Shown here in pieces: positions 34,341 to 60,800 of a stretch of 64,000 nucleotides of DNA. Positions within the stretch are counted from its first letter, which is position 1; the number at the start of each line of letters is the position of its first letter. Location: positions 52,896,203 to 52,960,202 of the forward strand of contig OZ020313.1 in the NCBI GenBank assembly GCA_963971305.1, read 5' to 3'. The DNA is from Arcuatula senhousia (lineage: Eukaryota; Mollusca; Bivalvia; Mytilida; Mytilidae). The notes beneath the pieces were generated by a model. The model made no database searches. It had not been told where the DNA came from and worked only from the letters and a program-made list of their open reading frames with translations. Made by a program: the position numbers and the translations under genes.

Positions 34341-35945
34341 ACCTTAAATGACTACATAAACTGGTCATGTTTGGGCTAATTATAACAGATGACAAAGGCT
34401 TTTCATATTTTATTTTGTAATTATAAACTTGAGATTTCATATAAACCACAAAAATATGCAATCATTATTATTTCTATTATTATAAACAGACATATAAAAG
34501 AAGAGACAAGTGTTCTCTTTGTATATAATAAACCCTTTACAGGGTGGATATGTCCTAAGAAAGAATGAATTTATTGATTATATAAAATTTTCCAGGATTA
34601 ATAACTTAAAAAGTAATATTTTTACAGCACTTTCTTTGATGGGCAACTTTTGATTGTGACCTATCTGCACTTTCACAGGCCATTTCAGGAAAAGGTGTGT
34701 AACCATAAAATTGATGTCAATACATAAACATGTGTAAGTACTGATATGTTTATGATTAATCATTACTTAAGGAAATAACAAACAGTAATCTAATATGTCA
34801 ATTCTAAACACGATCACAAGGTGTTTAACATGTTTGGAGTTAAAACCAATCAATTAATTCTTTCAGGTAGAAATCATGTGAAATAAAGGTTGTGAAGAAA
34901 TGCAATCTGTTTACTCTTACAAAAGAACCAAAAAAGCAAATTAAAGGATGGACATATCAATACCAACTTTTGAAGTATTCCATTTTCATTGCTAAGAAAC
35001 ATAATGTTTACATTGTTGTACATGGAGTGACATAACTAACAAAGAAAAACATTAGACAATATCTGTCATTTAATAAAGGTTGAATTTGATTCAACAATAA
35101 AATGTAGGACTAAAAAAAAGAAAGGCAAGATGAAGAAAGAAGATATATCAACAGAGATGAAGAGATTTTTACATGATTTATATAATAAAGGCCACCTTTG
35201 GTTTCCACATACATGCATCAGACCTCTAGTTCAACAATAACAAATTGTAAACAATCACTCACACAGTTTAACATAAATAAGGTGCTCTCTTATCAACAAA
35301 ATATACAAACATACCATTTATACCTTAATCTTGCTAATGGTCATACACTATTGTAAATGTCAAGTGAACAAATAAAATCCCCCTCATTTAGGTGCTGAGT
35401 GAAAGCTTTTCTCTCTCAAATCTAAATTTTGACTAGCACTATATCAAAGTAACATGAGAGGAAAAGTGAAAGCTGAAAAACAAAAAGCAAACAGAAAAAA
35501 AAGTCTTCAAATTGGGATACGAATTCCTTTCGAATTTCAATTGACACATTATATTTTAAACAGTCTCTACAAGGATGGATTTTCTAATAGTCTATCTTAG
35601 TTGTAGCAAGTGCTTTTTTGTAGAAATATATATTGATCTTTTGCATTTCAATTAATTACACATTCAAACCTTACATGAGTGGAAAGATAGTAATCAGAAA
35701 TTGTTTCCTTAATATGTTGTATAAAATGTATCAAAAATACAATCCCTGGGTGTTCATCAAATGGTACAAGTGAAGATCTTAGAGTGATTGCAATCTTTAA
35801 TTAGTTTATAGCACTGATGAGATGACAATCCATTAAGTACCAATGGTCATGGGGACTTTCAAGCAATCACTTTGAATTGCTATCTTTCACAATCACCCCT
35901 GCCTAAGGCAACAAATTTGAAAGACACAAGTTGTACGGCAGTAGA
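34341..35945. other. Region downstream of PLK1 (3' UTR and intergenic)
   Basis: It contains TTTAAT on the plus strand at 35,796-35,801 (ATTAAA on the PLK1 strand) and at about 35,071, candidate weak poly(A) signals about 145 and 870 bp after the PLK1 stop. No other gene. Confidence 0.4.
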
Positions 35946-48450
<12,505 letters not shown>

Positions 48451-48813
48451 CTTTATTCCTTGTCGTCTGTGCGTAGATTTAACATAAAATTAGTAAACGT
48501 ATTTTGAAAGAACCCCAAATTCTGTTTAAATTCGGATTTATCAACTCAACGTCCAGGGTAGTCCTTTCTCCATTCAGCAAGATGAATTCAAATTTTTGTC
48601 TATTCGGAAGATATTCAAATCAACAAACTTTTGATTGGGCAAGGTCGAATTTCTTGAGGCTGATTGGTCTATCTTTTACCACCAGGTGGACATGTTATAT
48701 CTTGTAGTCGTTCGGAAAACCCAAGATTTTTCATTTAAATGTTTCGTTCTTAAAATAGAACCGGAAACACGTGAAAGCAATACACAAACTGGCAAAAGTG
48801 ACAAATACATAAA
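48451..48813. promoter_or_regulatory. Shared divergent promoter region of PLK1 and PINX1
   Basis: 363 bp separate the two start codons, so both 5' UTRs and the core promoters must lie here. A TTGATTGG at about 48,629 and a CTGATTGG at about 48,660 look like CCAAT-type (ATTGG) boxes, the kind of site common in cell-cycle divergent promoters. No TATA box is obvious. Confidence 0.55.
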
Positions 48814-48886
48814 ATGTCAATGTTGGCCGAACCCAGAAGAAAACAGAAGTTATCCTCAGACCCCAGGGGTTCACATTGGAGTAAAG
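48814..48886 (+). CDS. PINX1: PINX1 exon 1
   Basis: ATG 48,814 opens MSMLAEPRRKQKLSSDPRGS and HWSK. It ends AAAG|GTAGCT in phase 1, and the next exon completes Asp25. Confidence 0.92.
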
Positions 48887-51800
48887 GTAGCTTTTCAGAG
48901 TATAGAATAGATAACCTAAAAATATATATTTTATTTTCCCAGTCCCAAGCACATACATGCATATATAATGTCTAGAGAATGTCTATATATCTACATACAC
49001 GTGGTCTTCCACTTATCAAATAATTAGCCAAAACTTCTACTAGTACAGAATAAGAATAAGAATAAGTTTATTAACCAAATCAAGGGCCCCGTAAGAGGCA
49101 TAAAAACATAAAGTACAAATAAAGATGATTGTATAAAATATCGTTAAAATAAGGTTTTTGTTATACATAAATATTTCAAATATGATATATAGTACATCTA
49201 CTTCGGTACTGCCCAGGGCTTTCGCATCACAGGAATGTGACTTCAGCCACAGGGACTTGCTCCCCTCTATCAATATTTTGTTGGAGTCAATGTGCGGTAG
49301 GAAAAAAACACAAGGGAGATACTACTTTCACCACCCCCCTTTTCTTTAATTCGATTTTCTTTTAATATATCATTGATCTCGTACCTTTTCTTATAATATG
49401 ATAATAGGTGCAACCTAAAATGGGACGCAGCTTTAGAAAATAGTTTTCAAAAATGTCACTGATCAATAACTAATAATTACAAATATCGAATTATTTGTGC
49501 AAATTACAAATATTTTATAACATTTCTAAAATAGTAGGATGACGTTGACGGGACGAAATAACCTTCTTTTGGTGTTACGTTATCAATGACATCATTTCCC
49601 GGTCAGAGTATTTCGCGCTCCAGCAGAAGTAAACAAAGCAACCTTTTTTCTGCCAGGTTTTGGGTGATTTTCTGTAGACCAATATATCTTTTTAGAAGTA
49701 TTGGGCGGAGAAATTGATATAAAAACCTGGCAGAAAATGACGACTTGTTTCAATCAGGATTTTAGAAAAAACACTGGAACATGCACATGCACAGGGTTGA
49801 TTAATAAAATCTCCATGATCAGCTAAGCCTAAGGTAAGACTTTTTTTCTATTCAGTGTTGTAAAGCTTTATCTTTTATTGTTATTATTTAAAACACCCGC
49901 TTAAACATCGCCATAAATTGGTTGAATTATTAGTAAACAATCACTAATCACGATTGTTCTTAACGCACCTGGTTTACAATGACCATTCTCGCGAGAACTT
50001 GGCGTGATCATTTCATCTCTTTGACAACGAGAGTTTCCTTGAAAAATATATTTAGAGAGTTAAGTTTTGACTTTCCATCCGTATTCTCCTGTATATTTTA
50101 AAAAGAAATTTAACTGTGGTTATTACATGTACTTATTAGATCTGTCAGTTTTAAAATTTATTAAAAGAAAAGCATCGAATTTCTGGCCCCATAGAAATTT
50201 GTGCCTAGTGGGCTTGCGCGCACTCGGCACATCCGGTTTGGAAGAAAAACCAAACCATTAACCCGTATAATTCGTTTCACAGATGATTTTCCTTTCCAAA
50301 ACACCCAAATATATCTTCATTCATTCCTTTCTAGTCCTTTCGGAAGGGAAGAAAAAAGGTTGTGAATGTGGAGAGCAATACCCACTGCACGTTAAAGACC
50401 ATTTTGTAGGGTTGGATAAGAGTAGGCTCAATGGGGGCTGCTACAATGGCCACACTTGTAAACTGCTAGCTGGAGAGGGGTTCCAATAAGAATCAAGCGT
50501 GTTTCCCAATCCAGGATAAATAGATATGATAAAACTAATTAAAAACAAAGTGAGGCTGTATCTTAACTGAGCTGCTGCAGACGGTCTCTGAAGTCATTGA
50601 CAGCAGTGATCTGCATTATGTCTCACTCTGGTTGTAGGGAGTTCCAATCTCATATGGTCAAAACTATGAAGCTAGGATGGTCGCTGTGTAAATCACTTTG
50701 ACACTTGATAATCTAATTTAAGATTTAACCTCATTTTAGTGCAGAGAAACAGTAAGTTTTTAATTCATGGATTTTGATTTTCTGTGTACATTATGTCATA
50801 CTTCTTCTTCTTGTAGTAGGTATATCCTTCACTATCTGAAGTAAACACTATTGACAGTTACAAACAGATAGGCAACTGATTATGTAAACTGTAAGCAACA
50901 GTTTGCATGTGCAGGCTAAAACGATAAAACTCAGTGAATCTTTTTAGCCATATATAATTCAAATAAAAATATTTCATTGAAAAAAGCAAAAAAAAAATTA
51001 AAAAAATAGAGGCATTATCATAGACGTGTTTATTAAGTATGTTCTCTGGTCAGTTTGGAAATAAAAAGGTATCTTAATTTATGTATTTCATGAATAGACC
51101 ATATGTAAAGGTACAAAATAAGCTTAAAAAATTCATAGGTTGCTGTACTCATTTCCAAGATAATAAGCGTTCAAAATTTGATGGGAAAAGGCTTTCTCTG
51201 GGTTTTTCTTGGGTTTAGCATTAAGCTCATTTTAGTGTAAAAACCTTTGAAAAAATAACAAGATATTTATAAAGCTGTGTAGATTAGCTCTAAATGACAC
51301 AATAAACATTATTATGAAAAAAGGTTAGGGCCCACTTCGATTAGTTCAACTTGTTAATACAATGTAGATATGGAACATGTGAAAATCATTTGTAAAAAAA
51401 ACCCACTTGGATTAAACCTGCTGAGAGGCAGGGACGATATCGAGTTGACTGGAGTCAGGTACTACAATTGCTACTCAAGTAACTAGAGTAACCCGAGTTG
51501 GACAAATCGAAGTAGTCTATGGGTTGCTGGGCGAAAAAATTGTCCCTTTTCTAATGGTAAAATCCAGAGGATTCTGAAAATCTGACAGAAATCTAAATAG
51601 AAATAGAATAAATTTGCAAATAAGTGAAATCTCACAATATATCTCAGCTAATAAACAAGATTTCGTGCAAAATAAACAATTTGAAATATGTAACTTAAAA
51701 CTGTAATATTTCAAAAACCTATAATAAAAGATTTCTGCATGATTATTTTTTTTCAGCCATTCTTAAATGTTTTTAGATTTTACAAGTTTAAAATTTAATT

Positions 51801-54800
51801 TTATAACCTTTTGCACTTTAGACGAGTATCAAAAGAGCTCATACTACCCTTGTTTACATGAAAATTCATTTCATTTAACAAGGTATTATTATAGAATAGA
51901 GTTTATTAAAAACTATAGAGTTGAAATGTAAATAGCTGTTGTAAAATCAACCATGTGTTTTTTTTCATTCTGTGAATTCTTCCTTCCAAATGTTAACACT
52001 ACCATGCAGTTATCTTGCAAACAAAATTATCATGTCAAGGAGTCAACTGCTACAAATTCTGTACAAAAACAATTTCATGTAATCAGCACTAAATCATTCC
52101 TAAAAAAGAGGCTTTAACATGCACTATCTTTCAACCTAGTGAAAATGTAGGAAGGTACTGATTTTTATAGGTCTTAAAAATGGTTAATCACAAGCAGTTT
52201 ACTTGTTTTCCTTGCTATGCAATGGCAGATTCATGAGTGAACATATAACAAATGTTAATCTCACTGAAACCAATGGTACATGTACCAACAAAGTTCCAGA
52301 CATTTAATTTTGCTTGAGACACTCCAAATTCAAACAAAAATATATTTACACTTTAAAAAATAAATACAATGACAGCAACAAAACCATGCTATAAAAGATA
52401 TTCAAAATCAAACACACAGTAACAGAATTTACAATATCACCAGTGTTAACATTCCAGAATGGTCACACCAGTGTTGTCATTCCAAGATGGTCACACCAGT
52501 GTTGTCATTCCAGAATGGTCACACCAGTATTGTCATTCCAGAATGGTCAAACCAGTGTTGTCATTCCAGAATGGTCACACCAGTGTTGTCATTCCAGAAT
52601 GGTCATTCCAGAATGGTCACACCAGTGTTACCATTCCAGAATGGTCAAACCAGTGTTGTCATTCCGAATGGTCACACCAGTGTTGTCATTCCAGAATGGT
52701 CACACCAGTATTGTCATTCCCGAATGGTCACACCAGTGTTGTTATTCCACAATGGTCACACCAGTGTTACCATTCCAGAATGGTCACACCAGTGTTGTCA
52801 TTCCAAGATGGTCACATGAGTGTTACCATTCCAGAATGGTCACATCAGTGTTGCCATTCCAAAATGGTCACACCAGTGTTGTCATTCCACAATGGTCACA
52901 CCAGTGTTACCATTCCAGAATGGTCACACCAGTGTTGTCATTCCAAGATGGTCACATGAGTGTTACCATTCCAGAATGGTGACACCAGTGTTGTCATTCC
53001 AGAATGGTCACACCAGTGTTGTCATTCCAGAATGGTCACACCAGTGTTGTCATTCCAGAATGGTCACACCAGTGTTACCATTCCAGAATGGTCAAACCAG
53101 TGTTGTCATTCCCGAATGGTCACACCAGTGTTGTCATTCCAGAATGGTCACACCAGTGTTGTCATTCCCGAATGGTCACACCAGTGTTGTCATTCCACAA
53201 TGGTCACACCAGTGTTACCATTCCAGAATGGTCACACCAGTGTTGTCATTCCAAGATGGTCACATGAGTGTTACCATTCCAGAATGGTCACATCAGTGTT
53301 GCCATTCCAAAATGGTCACAATTGTGTTGCCATTCCATAATGGTCACATCAATTTTGTCATTCCAGAATGGTCACATCAATGTTGTCATTTCAAAATTGT
53401 CCCACCAGTGTTTCACGAGTGTTTCCATTCCAGAATGGTCACACCAGTGTTAACTTTGCATGATTCATCAACTACTTTGCAAACATGTTCACGGTAGTGT
53501 TAACATTTGGAATAAGAATTCACAGAATGAAAAAAAACACATGATTGATTTTACAACAGCTATTTACATTTCAACTCTATAGTTTTTAATAAACTCTATT
53601 CTATAATAATACCTTGGTTTTTTTTTACAAAAAAAATGTAAAGTTTTGACTTAATAATGTCACAAAAAGTTCATTTCTCAACCAAATTAAATGAAATTTT
53701 TACACAGATATTCCTTAATATTTTTTCTGTTTAAAGCAATTATTCTGATTAATTCCAAAGAAAGACAAGAAGAAGTTACAAAAATAACGGGGAAGAAATT
53801 TTCGTAACAATTTTCTCAGCAACTACTTATCACAGCCACTTGATATTTGGTATACAGCATCAGGGTGGGGTCCCATAACGTGGGATACGATTTCAGGTAT
53901 GTCCCTCACCTACTTCCTGTTTAACGAAATCCGTCCATTTGTGACTTTGACAGATTTTTTTTAATGATCAAAGAAAAGTTTTTTGTGCCATATCAAGTTA
54001 ATTATTAGATTCTCTTTCACCTATGTAAAACATATTGGCAGGGCTGTCAAGTTTGGTGAGCGGTGTGAGATTTGGAAAGAAATTGAAAGATTCAAAGAAA
54101 AAAATTAAAAGTCAAAGAAATTTGCATTACAGGTCTGTAATTGGGGTTGTGAGGCTTTTATTTTTAATTTTTACCCAATTCCATTAAAACCACCATAGAG
54201 TTTTGTAAAAATTCCAAAATTAAATCAAAATTATCATCTATTAAGCAGGTAGTGTTGGGAATCTACAAAATAATTTGATATGGCCTTAAGGAAGTATACA
54301 AAAATACAACAATATTGATATAAATTGATGTCATAAAGAACTGGTTTCTCTTCATATTCATAGTTTGTTTGGCATTTTCATCCTTTTTATAAGAGCACCT
54401 CTGATGAGTTATAAAAAGATAAAACTAATGACAGAGGTAGCAAAATTTATGGCCTGAAACTTTGTTGTAATTTGTATTTCCATACACAAAGGTACTTTAT
54501 AATATTTTTCAGATGACTCTAAATTTGGTCAAAAGATGTTGGAGAAGTTTGGCTGGTCAAAAGGCAAAGGATTGGGAGCAAAGGAGGATGGACATGTGGA
54601 ACATGTCAAGGTTTCAGTCAAAAACAACATGCATGGTAGGTGTGGTTTGTACTGATGAAATTTCAAATATATTTTGTTATTAGAAAAGCAAGGATTTGAC
54701 AACAAGCTATGCCTTTAAAAATCCATTGTGAAAACAAGATCAAATATAAACAGCATATAAATAAAAGTTAATTTCACTATTTAGAATAAATCTTTTAAAT

Positions 54801-57800
54801 TAAATAACAAAACAAAAACAAAAAAACAAACACTTTCTTTGCTGATATAAAAACAGCATGTCCACCAATATTTACTTGGATTTAATTGTATATCTTACAG
54901 GAGTGGGTTGTTCAGGTAGTTATGTTGATACATGGATAGCTCATCAAAAAGATTTTAATGTATTTCTTACAGGAGTCGGTTGTTCTGGCAGCTATGCTGA
55001 TACATGGATAGCTCATCAAGATGATTTAAATGTATTTCTTACAGGAGTGGGTTGTTCTGGTAGTTATGGTGATACATGGATAGCTCATCAAGATGATTTT
55101 AATGTATTTCTTACAGGTGTGGGTTGTTCTGGTAGTTATGGTGATACATGGATAGCTCATCAAGATGATTTTAATGTATTTCTTACAGGTGTGGGTTGTT
55201 CTGGTAGTTATGGTGATACATGGATAGCTCACCAAGATAATGTATTTCTTACAGGAGTCGGTTGTTCTGGCAGCTATGCTGATACATGGATAGCTCATCA
55301 AGATGATTTTAATGTATTTCTTACAGGAGTGGGTTGTTCAGGTAGTTATGGTGATACATGGATAGCTCATCAAGATGATTTTAATGTATTTTTTACAGGT
55401 GTGGGTTGTTCTGGTAGTTATGGTGATACATGGATAGCTCATCAAGATGATTTTAATGTATTTCTTACAGGAGTGGGTTGTTCTAGTAGTTATGGTGATA
55501 CATGGATAGCTCATCAAGATGATTTTAATGTATTTCTTACAGGTGTGGGTTGTTCTGGTAGTTATGGTGATACATGGATAGCTCACCAAGATGATTTTAA
55601 TGTATTTCTTACAGGAGTGGGTTGTTCTGGTAGTTATGGTGATACATGGATAGCTCATCAAGATGATTTTAATGTATTTCTTACAGGAGTGGGTTGTTCT
55701 GGTAGTTATGGTGATACATGGATAGCTCATCAAGATGATTTTAATGTATTTCTTACAGGTGTGGGTTGTTCTGGTAGTTATGGTGATACATGGATAGCTC
55801 ACCAAGATGATTTTAATGTATTTCTTACAGGAGTGGGTTGTTCTGGTAGTTATGGTGATACATGGATAGCTCATCAAGATGATTTTAATGTATTTCTTAC
55901 AGGAGTGGGTTGTTCTGGTAGTTATGGTGATACATGGATAGCTCATCAAGATGATTTTAATGTATTTCTTACAGGTGTGGGTTGTTTTGGTAGTTATGGT
56001 GATACATGGATAGCTCATCATTCAAGATGATTTAAATGTATTTCTTACAGGAGTGGGTTGTTCTAGTAGTTATGGTGATACATGGATAGCTCATCAAGAT
56101 GATTTTAATGTATTTCTTACAGGAGTGGGTTGTTCTGGTAGTTATGGTGATACATGGATAGCTCATCAAGATGATTTTAATGTATTTCTTACAGGAGTGG
56201 GTTGTTCTGGCAGCTATGGTGATACATGGATAGCTCATCAAGATGATTTTAATGTATTTCTTACAGGTGTGGGTTGTTCTGTAAGTTATGCTGATACATG
56301 GATAGCTCATCAAGATAATGTATATCTTACAGGAGTGGGTTGTTCTGGTAGTTATGGTGATACATGGATAGCTCACCAAAATAATGTATTTCTTACAGGA
56401 GTCGGTTGTTCTGGTAGTTATGGTGATACATGGATAGCTCATCAAGATGATTTTAATGTATTTCTTACAGGAGTTGGTTGTTCTGGTAGTTATGCTGATA
56501 CATGGATAGCTCATCAAGATGATTTTAATGTATTTCTTACAGGAGTTGGTTGTTCTGGTAGTTATGGTGATACATGGATAGCTCATCAAGATGATTTTAA
56601 TGTATTTCTTACAGGAGTGGGTTGTTCTGGTAGTTATGGTGATACATGGATAGCCCATCAAGATGATTTTAATGCTCTCCTCAGTAGTCTAAATCAGTCC
56701 AACACTGCCGGTGAGGGAAAGAATCAGGAGAAAGTCATCAGTCTAGAGAATAAATCCAAGACCTCCAAAAGTAGAGTACAGTGAGTGTTACAACTATCTT
56801 TGGTGTTATTTAAATCACTTCAATATATACCAGTAATTTTTTTCCCCCACCGCAACGGGGAGTGGGGACATAGAAATGTGTCTGTCGGTGCTTGCGTCCT
56901 TCCGTCCCCCTGTCCGTCCGTCACATTATTTTTTGTAACAGTTTTCTCAGCCACTATTAATCATAGGCTTTCCATATTTGGTATGCAGCTTTATGTAGGG
57001 GTCCCATGTGGTGGAATGCATTTCCAGATCTGTCGCTCATCTACTTCCTGTTAAATGAGCAGACTTAGATTTTTATACCCCAGCTTCGAAGAAGAGGGGA
57101 GTATACTGGTTTACCCTTGTCTGTCCGTCTGTCTGTCTTTAACATAATTTTTGTCACAGTTTTCTCAGCAACTACATGATGCAGAGGTCTGATATTTTGC
57201 GAATGGCTTTCTCCTATAGTACCATATGGTGAATACCGATTTCATGCTCCAAGGTTGACTACTTACTGTTTACCGAATACTTAGGTTTTTAAACATAGTG
57301 TACATACATTCAAAGTTTTTGTCACAGTTTATTTGGCAACTACATGACGTAGAGGTCTGAAATTTTGCATGTACATGTAGCTTTCTCCTATAGTACCATA
57401 TGGTGTATACCGATTTTATGCTCCTAGGTCAACTACTTCCTGTTTACCGAATACTTAGGTTTTTACAAATAGTGTACATACATTCAAAATCTTCGTCACA
57501 GTTTTCTCAGCAACTACATGACGTAGAGGTCTGATATTTTGCACATAGCTTTCTTCTATAGTACCATATGGTGTATACTGATTTCATGCTCCTAGGTCAA
57601 CTACTTCCTGTTGATCAAATACTTTGATTTTTGCACATAGTGGACATAAATGCAAACTTTACATCAAAGTTTTCTCAGCAACTACAAGAGACCTAGGTCT
57701 GATATTTTGCAAATAGCTTTTCCCTAAAGTCCCATATGATGTATAACAATTTTATGTTCCTAGGTCAACTACTTCCTGATTACCGAGTATTTGAACTTGT

Positions 57801-60800
57801 ATGCATGGCATAGTTTGGGGAGCAGGGGTATCACTAGTGAGCATTAGCTCACAGATACTTGTTCCCACTCAACGGGCGGGGTACCTATAATCTGTTCTTG
57901 TTTCCTGTTATTATTGTTAGCAGTTAACACCTAAATTGAGATGTTGAAATAAGTGTTAATGCATGTTTTAACTATGTATTTTAAGCTATCACTTGTGTGT
58001 CATGAAATGGTTGTGAAGTAATATAAACATGATATATGTATGACACAAAATCACCACATCAAAGCAAAAGAATAGTGTCCTATTGCTTATGAGTGTGCAC
58101 AGGAAAACATTTCTTAAAAGTACCGGTAATCTTCTGAAGGTTTGATTTGTTTCATCTAATGTAGGTTGGATTTGGTTTAGCAAAGTTACTTTGTAACATT
58201 TTTATACCGTGTAGCTGGAAATTTTCGTGAGTTTCCAATCTTTGCTTCATTCACAAGGTCCAAAGAATTGCTAAATATAATATACTATGTATTGTACACT
58301 CTAGATTCTGTAAACGCAAAAATTTAAGACCGCTTAAATTAATTACTTCCCTTTTGGATACAAATCACGAAATTTGCAACTCGCTAAAATTTCCCTCTAT
58401 ACGGTATATCTGAATTTCATATTACAGTAAAAAGAATTTCATGTATCTTTAACTCTTTTAAACAGCTAAGTTCATCAGATAGGTTAACCTGAACTTTTAA
58501 AAGTAAAACAAACTCATACTGTTTTTATACGACCGCAAAAAATTTGCGGACGTATAATGGTATGATGCTGTCGTCGTCGTCGTCGTCGTTGTCGTCGTAG
58601 TCTGTTAACTTTAGTGTATACACGATAACTTTAGTTCTAGTTATCCAAATGCAATGAAATTTGACAATGATATTTCTTACCATTAAAGGATGGATGGGAT
58701 TGATTTTGGGAGTCCCCCCTTTTTTTGTTTAGAAATTAAGGGCCAAAAGGGGCCAAATTGCAACTTTTAGTTTGTTCTTACAATAACTTTTTCAAAAATC
58801 TTTTCCTCTGAAACTACTGAACAGAATTCAATGAAACTTGGTATGATTGATCAATAGGGTGTCATGCACTATAGATGTGTTTCAAGTTCTGATTCGTCAA
58901 AAAACATGGCCGCCGTGGCTAAAATTAGACCAGGGGGGTCAGACTACTGTTTTTGGCTTGTAATTCAAAAAGTATAAGAGATAGATGAAATCTGATGCCA
59001 CCCTACTGCTTCAGGATCAAAAGTTCTACAAAAGTCTCCATTTGGTCGAAGTTGTCAGATGACCCCTTATAGGGGTTACAGCCCCTTAAAGGTGAAAAAT
59101 AGCATTTTTTCATGTTTTTGCCCTATAGTATAAAAACTATTGCAGATAGCAAAAAGCTGTTGCTTGCTTAATTGTTCAGCTCATTTAGCTCTACAAAAGT
59201 CTCCATAGGGTCGAAGTTGTCAAATGACCCCTTATAGGGGTTACGGCCCCAAAAGGGGCCAAAATTGAAACATTTTTATTAGTGGACCGATTTTGAAAAT
59301 TTTTTTTGCATGTTTGTTCTTGTCAAATAGCGGATGCAAAATTGAGAATTAATTTTTGCTACCCCCATCTTTTCCCCCTTATTATGTAATTAGGGGCCAA
59401 AAGGGACCAAAATGGATTTTTTTTTACTTGTGATCCGATTTTGAAATTTTTTTTTGCATATTTGTTCTTGTCAAATAGCGGATGCAAAATTGAGAATTAA
59501 TTTTTGCTACCCCCATCTTTTACCCCTTATTATGTAATTAGGGGCCAAAAGGGACCAAAATGGAATTTTTTTTACTTGTGATCCAATTTTGAAAATTTTT
59601 TTTGCATGTTTGATTTTGTCAAATAGTGGATACAAAATTGAAAATTAATTTTTGTGACCCCCCTTTTCCCCCTGTTATGAAATTAGGGGCCAAAATCGAA
59701 ACTTATTTATTTGTGGTCTGATTTTGATCTCCTTTGGAAAAAAATAATTCCTTTTAAAATGTGAATTTAGAAAGTCCACCAAAAGCTGCATGTGTCAAAA
59801 ACCTTTGTCAGTCCACCATGGGCTGCATATGTCCAGAGCAATTGACTATCCATATTGGGCCTAAAACGTACAGGGTTCAACATGTTGCGGTCGTATCATG
59901 CTGCGCTCGGCGAAGCTTTTTATTTATAGTTACCAGAAGTTTACTAAAGGTAAAGATTTATCAGCAAAGTCATCTAAAGATTTGGACTGTATATTTGGAC
60001 GGAGGTCTACAAAGGCTGAAAACCCCAAAGAAGAGGTAACTCATAAGGTTTTATTTATTTTTCATTGGATAAAACATATGTTTTTTTTATTGTTCTATTA
60101 TACCAAAATACAGTTTTTTAAGTAGAGGAAATTTAATGTATAGGAGATAACAACAATTAAATTATATGAAGAACAATTAAAACATTGTCATCTTCATCAG
60201 TTGACAATGTACTTATCAAGGCCCATTCAGAACAATTTTCGTTTTTCCTATATTTTTGGTCAAATTTCTCTTTCTCCATGTCAAGCCAGGTCTCTCATTA
60301 CAAACCAATCATCATTATCATATTCAAAATTGAATAAATTTTACAAGCACTTCCTCATCAAATGAACTACATTATCAACCAATAGTAGTGACTTTCTAAG
60401 TAAGTCAAGTTTGTTATTGGACAATTATAGATTGTAACTAGCAACAGTTGTGTTATGACAGGATTTGAAAGTTTGTCATTGGTTAAACCTTTGATTGTCA
60501 CAAAAATAGAATTGGGAAGGTATTATTGCAACAGCCTTATTTTGATAAAAATGAAAAGCCTAGGGATACCAGTGTACCATCCATGCAATTCAAATTCAAA
60601 ACCACAAACAATGATGTTCATGCTAAAAATTGTATAAAAAAATGACACAAAAATTTCTCCTTGTTACCTTGTAGGAAGTACAAGATGATGAAAATAAAGC
60701 CACGCCAGATGATAAAGTTGAAGGGGGATTCGTAACAATAAAAAGTGAACATAGTATCCAGGATTATTTTAAGCAGAAAATGGCTGGCCTAAAAAACTCC

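Noticed and set aside
52443..53497. Several overlapping open frames of 110-225 aa
   Set aside because: They are the same 28-bp minisatellite read in three frames. The peptide simply permutes, with no start context or splice logic.
55026..56661. Minus-strand open frames of 91-227 aa (SYPCITITTRTTHSCKKYIK repeats)
   Set aside because: Antisense shadow of the PINX1 exon array; periodicity fully explained by the 72-bp unit.
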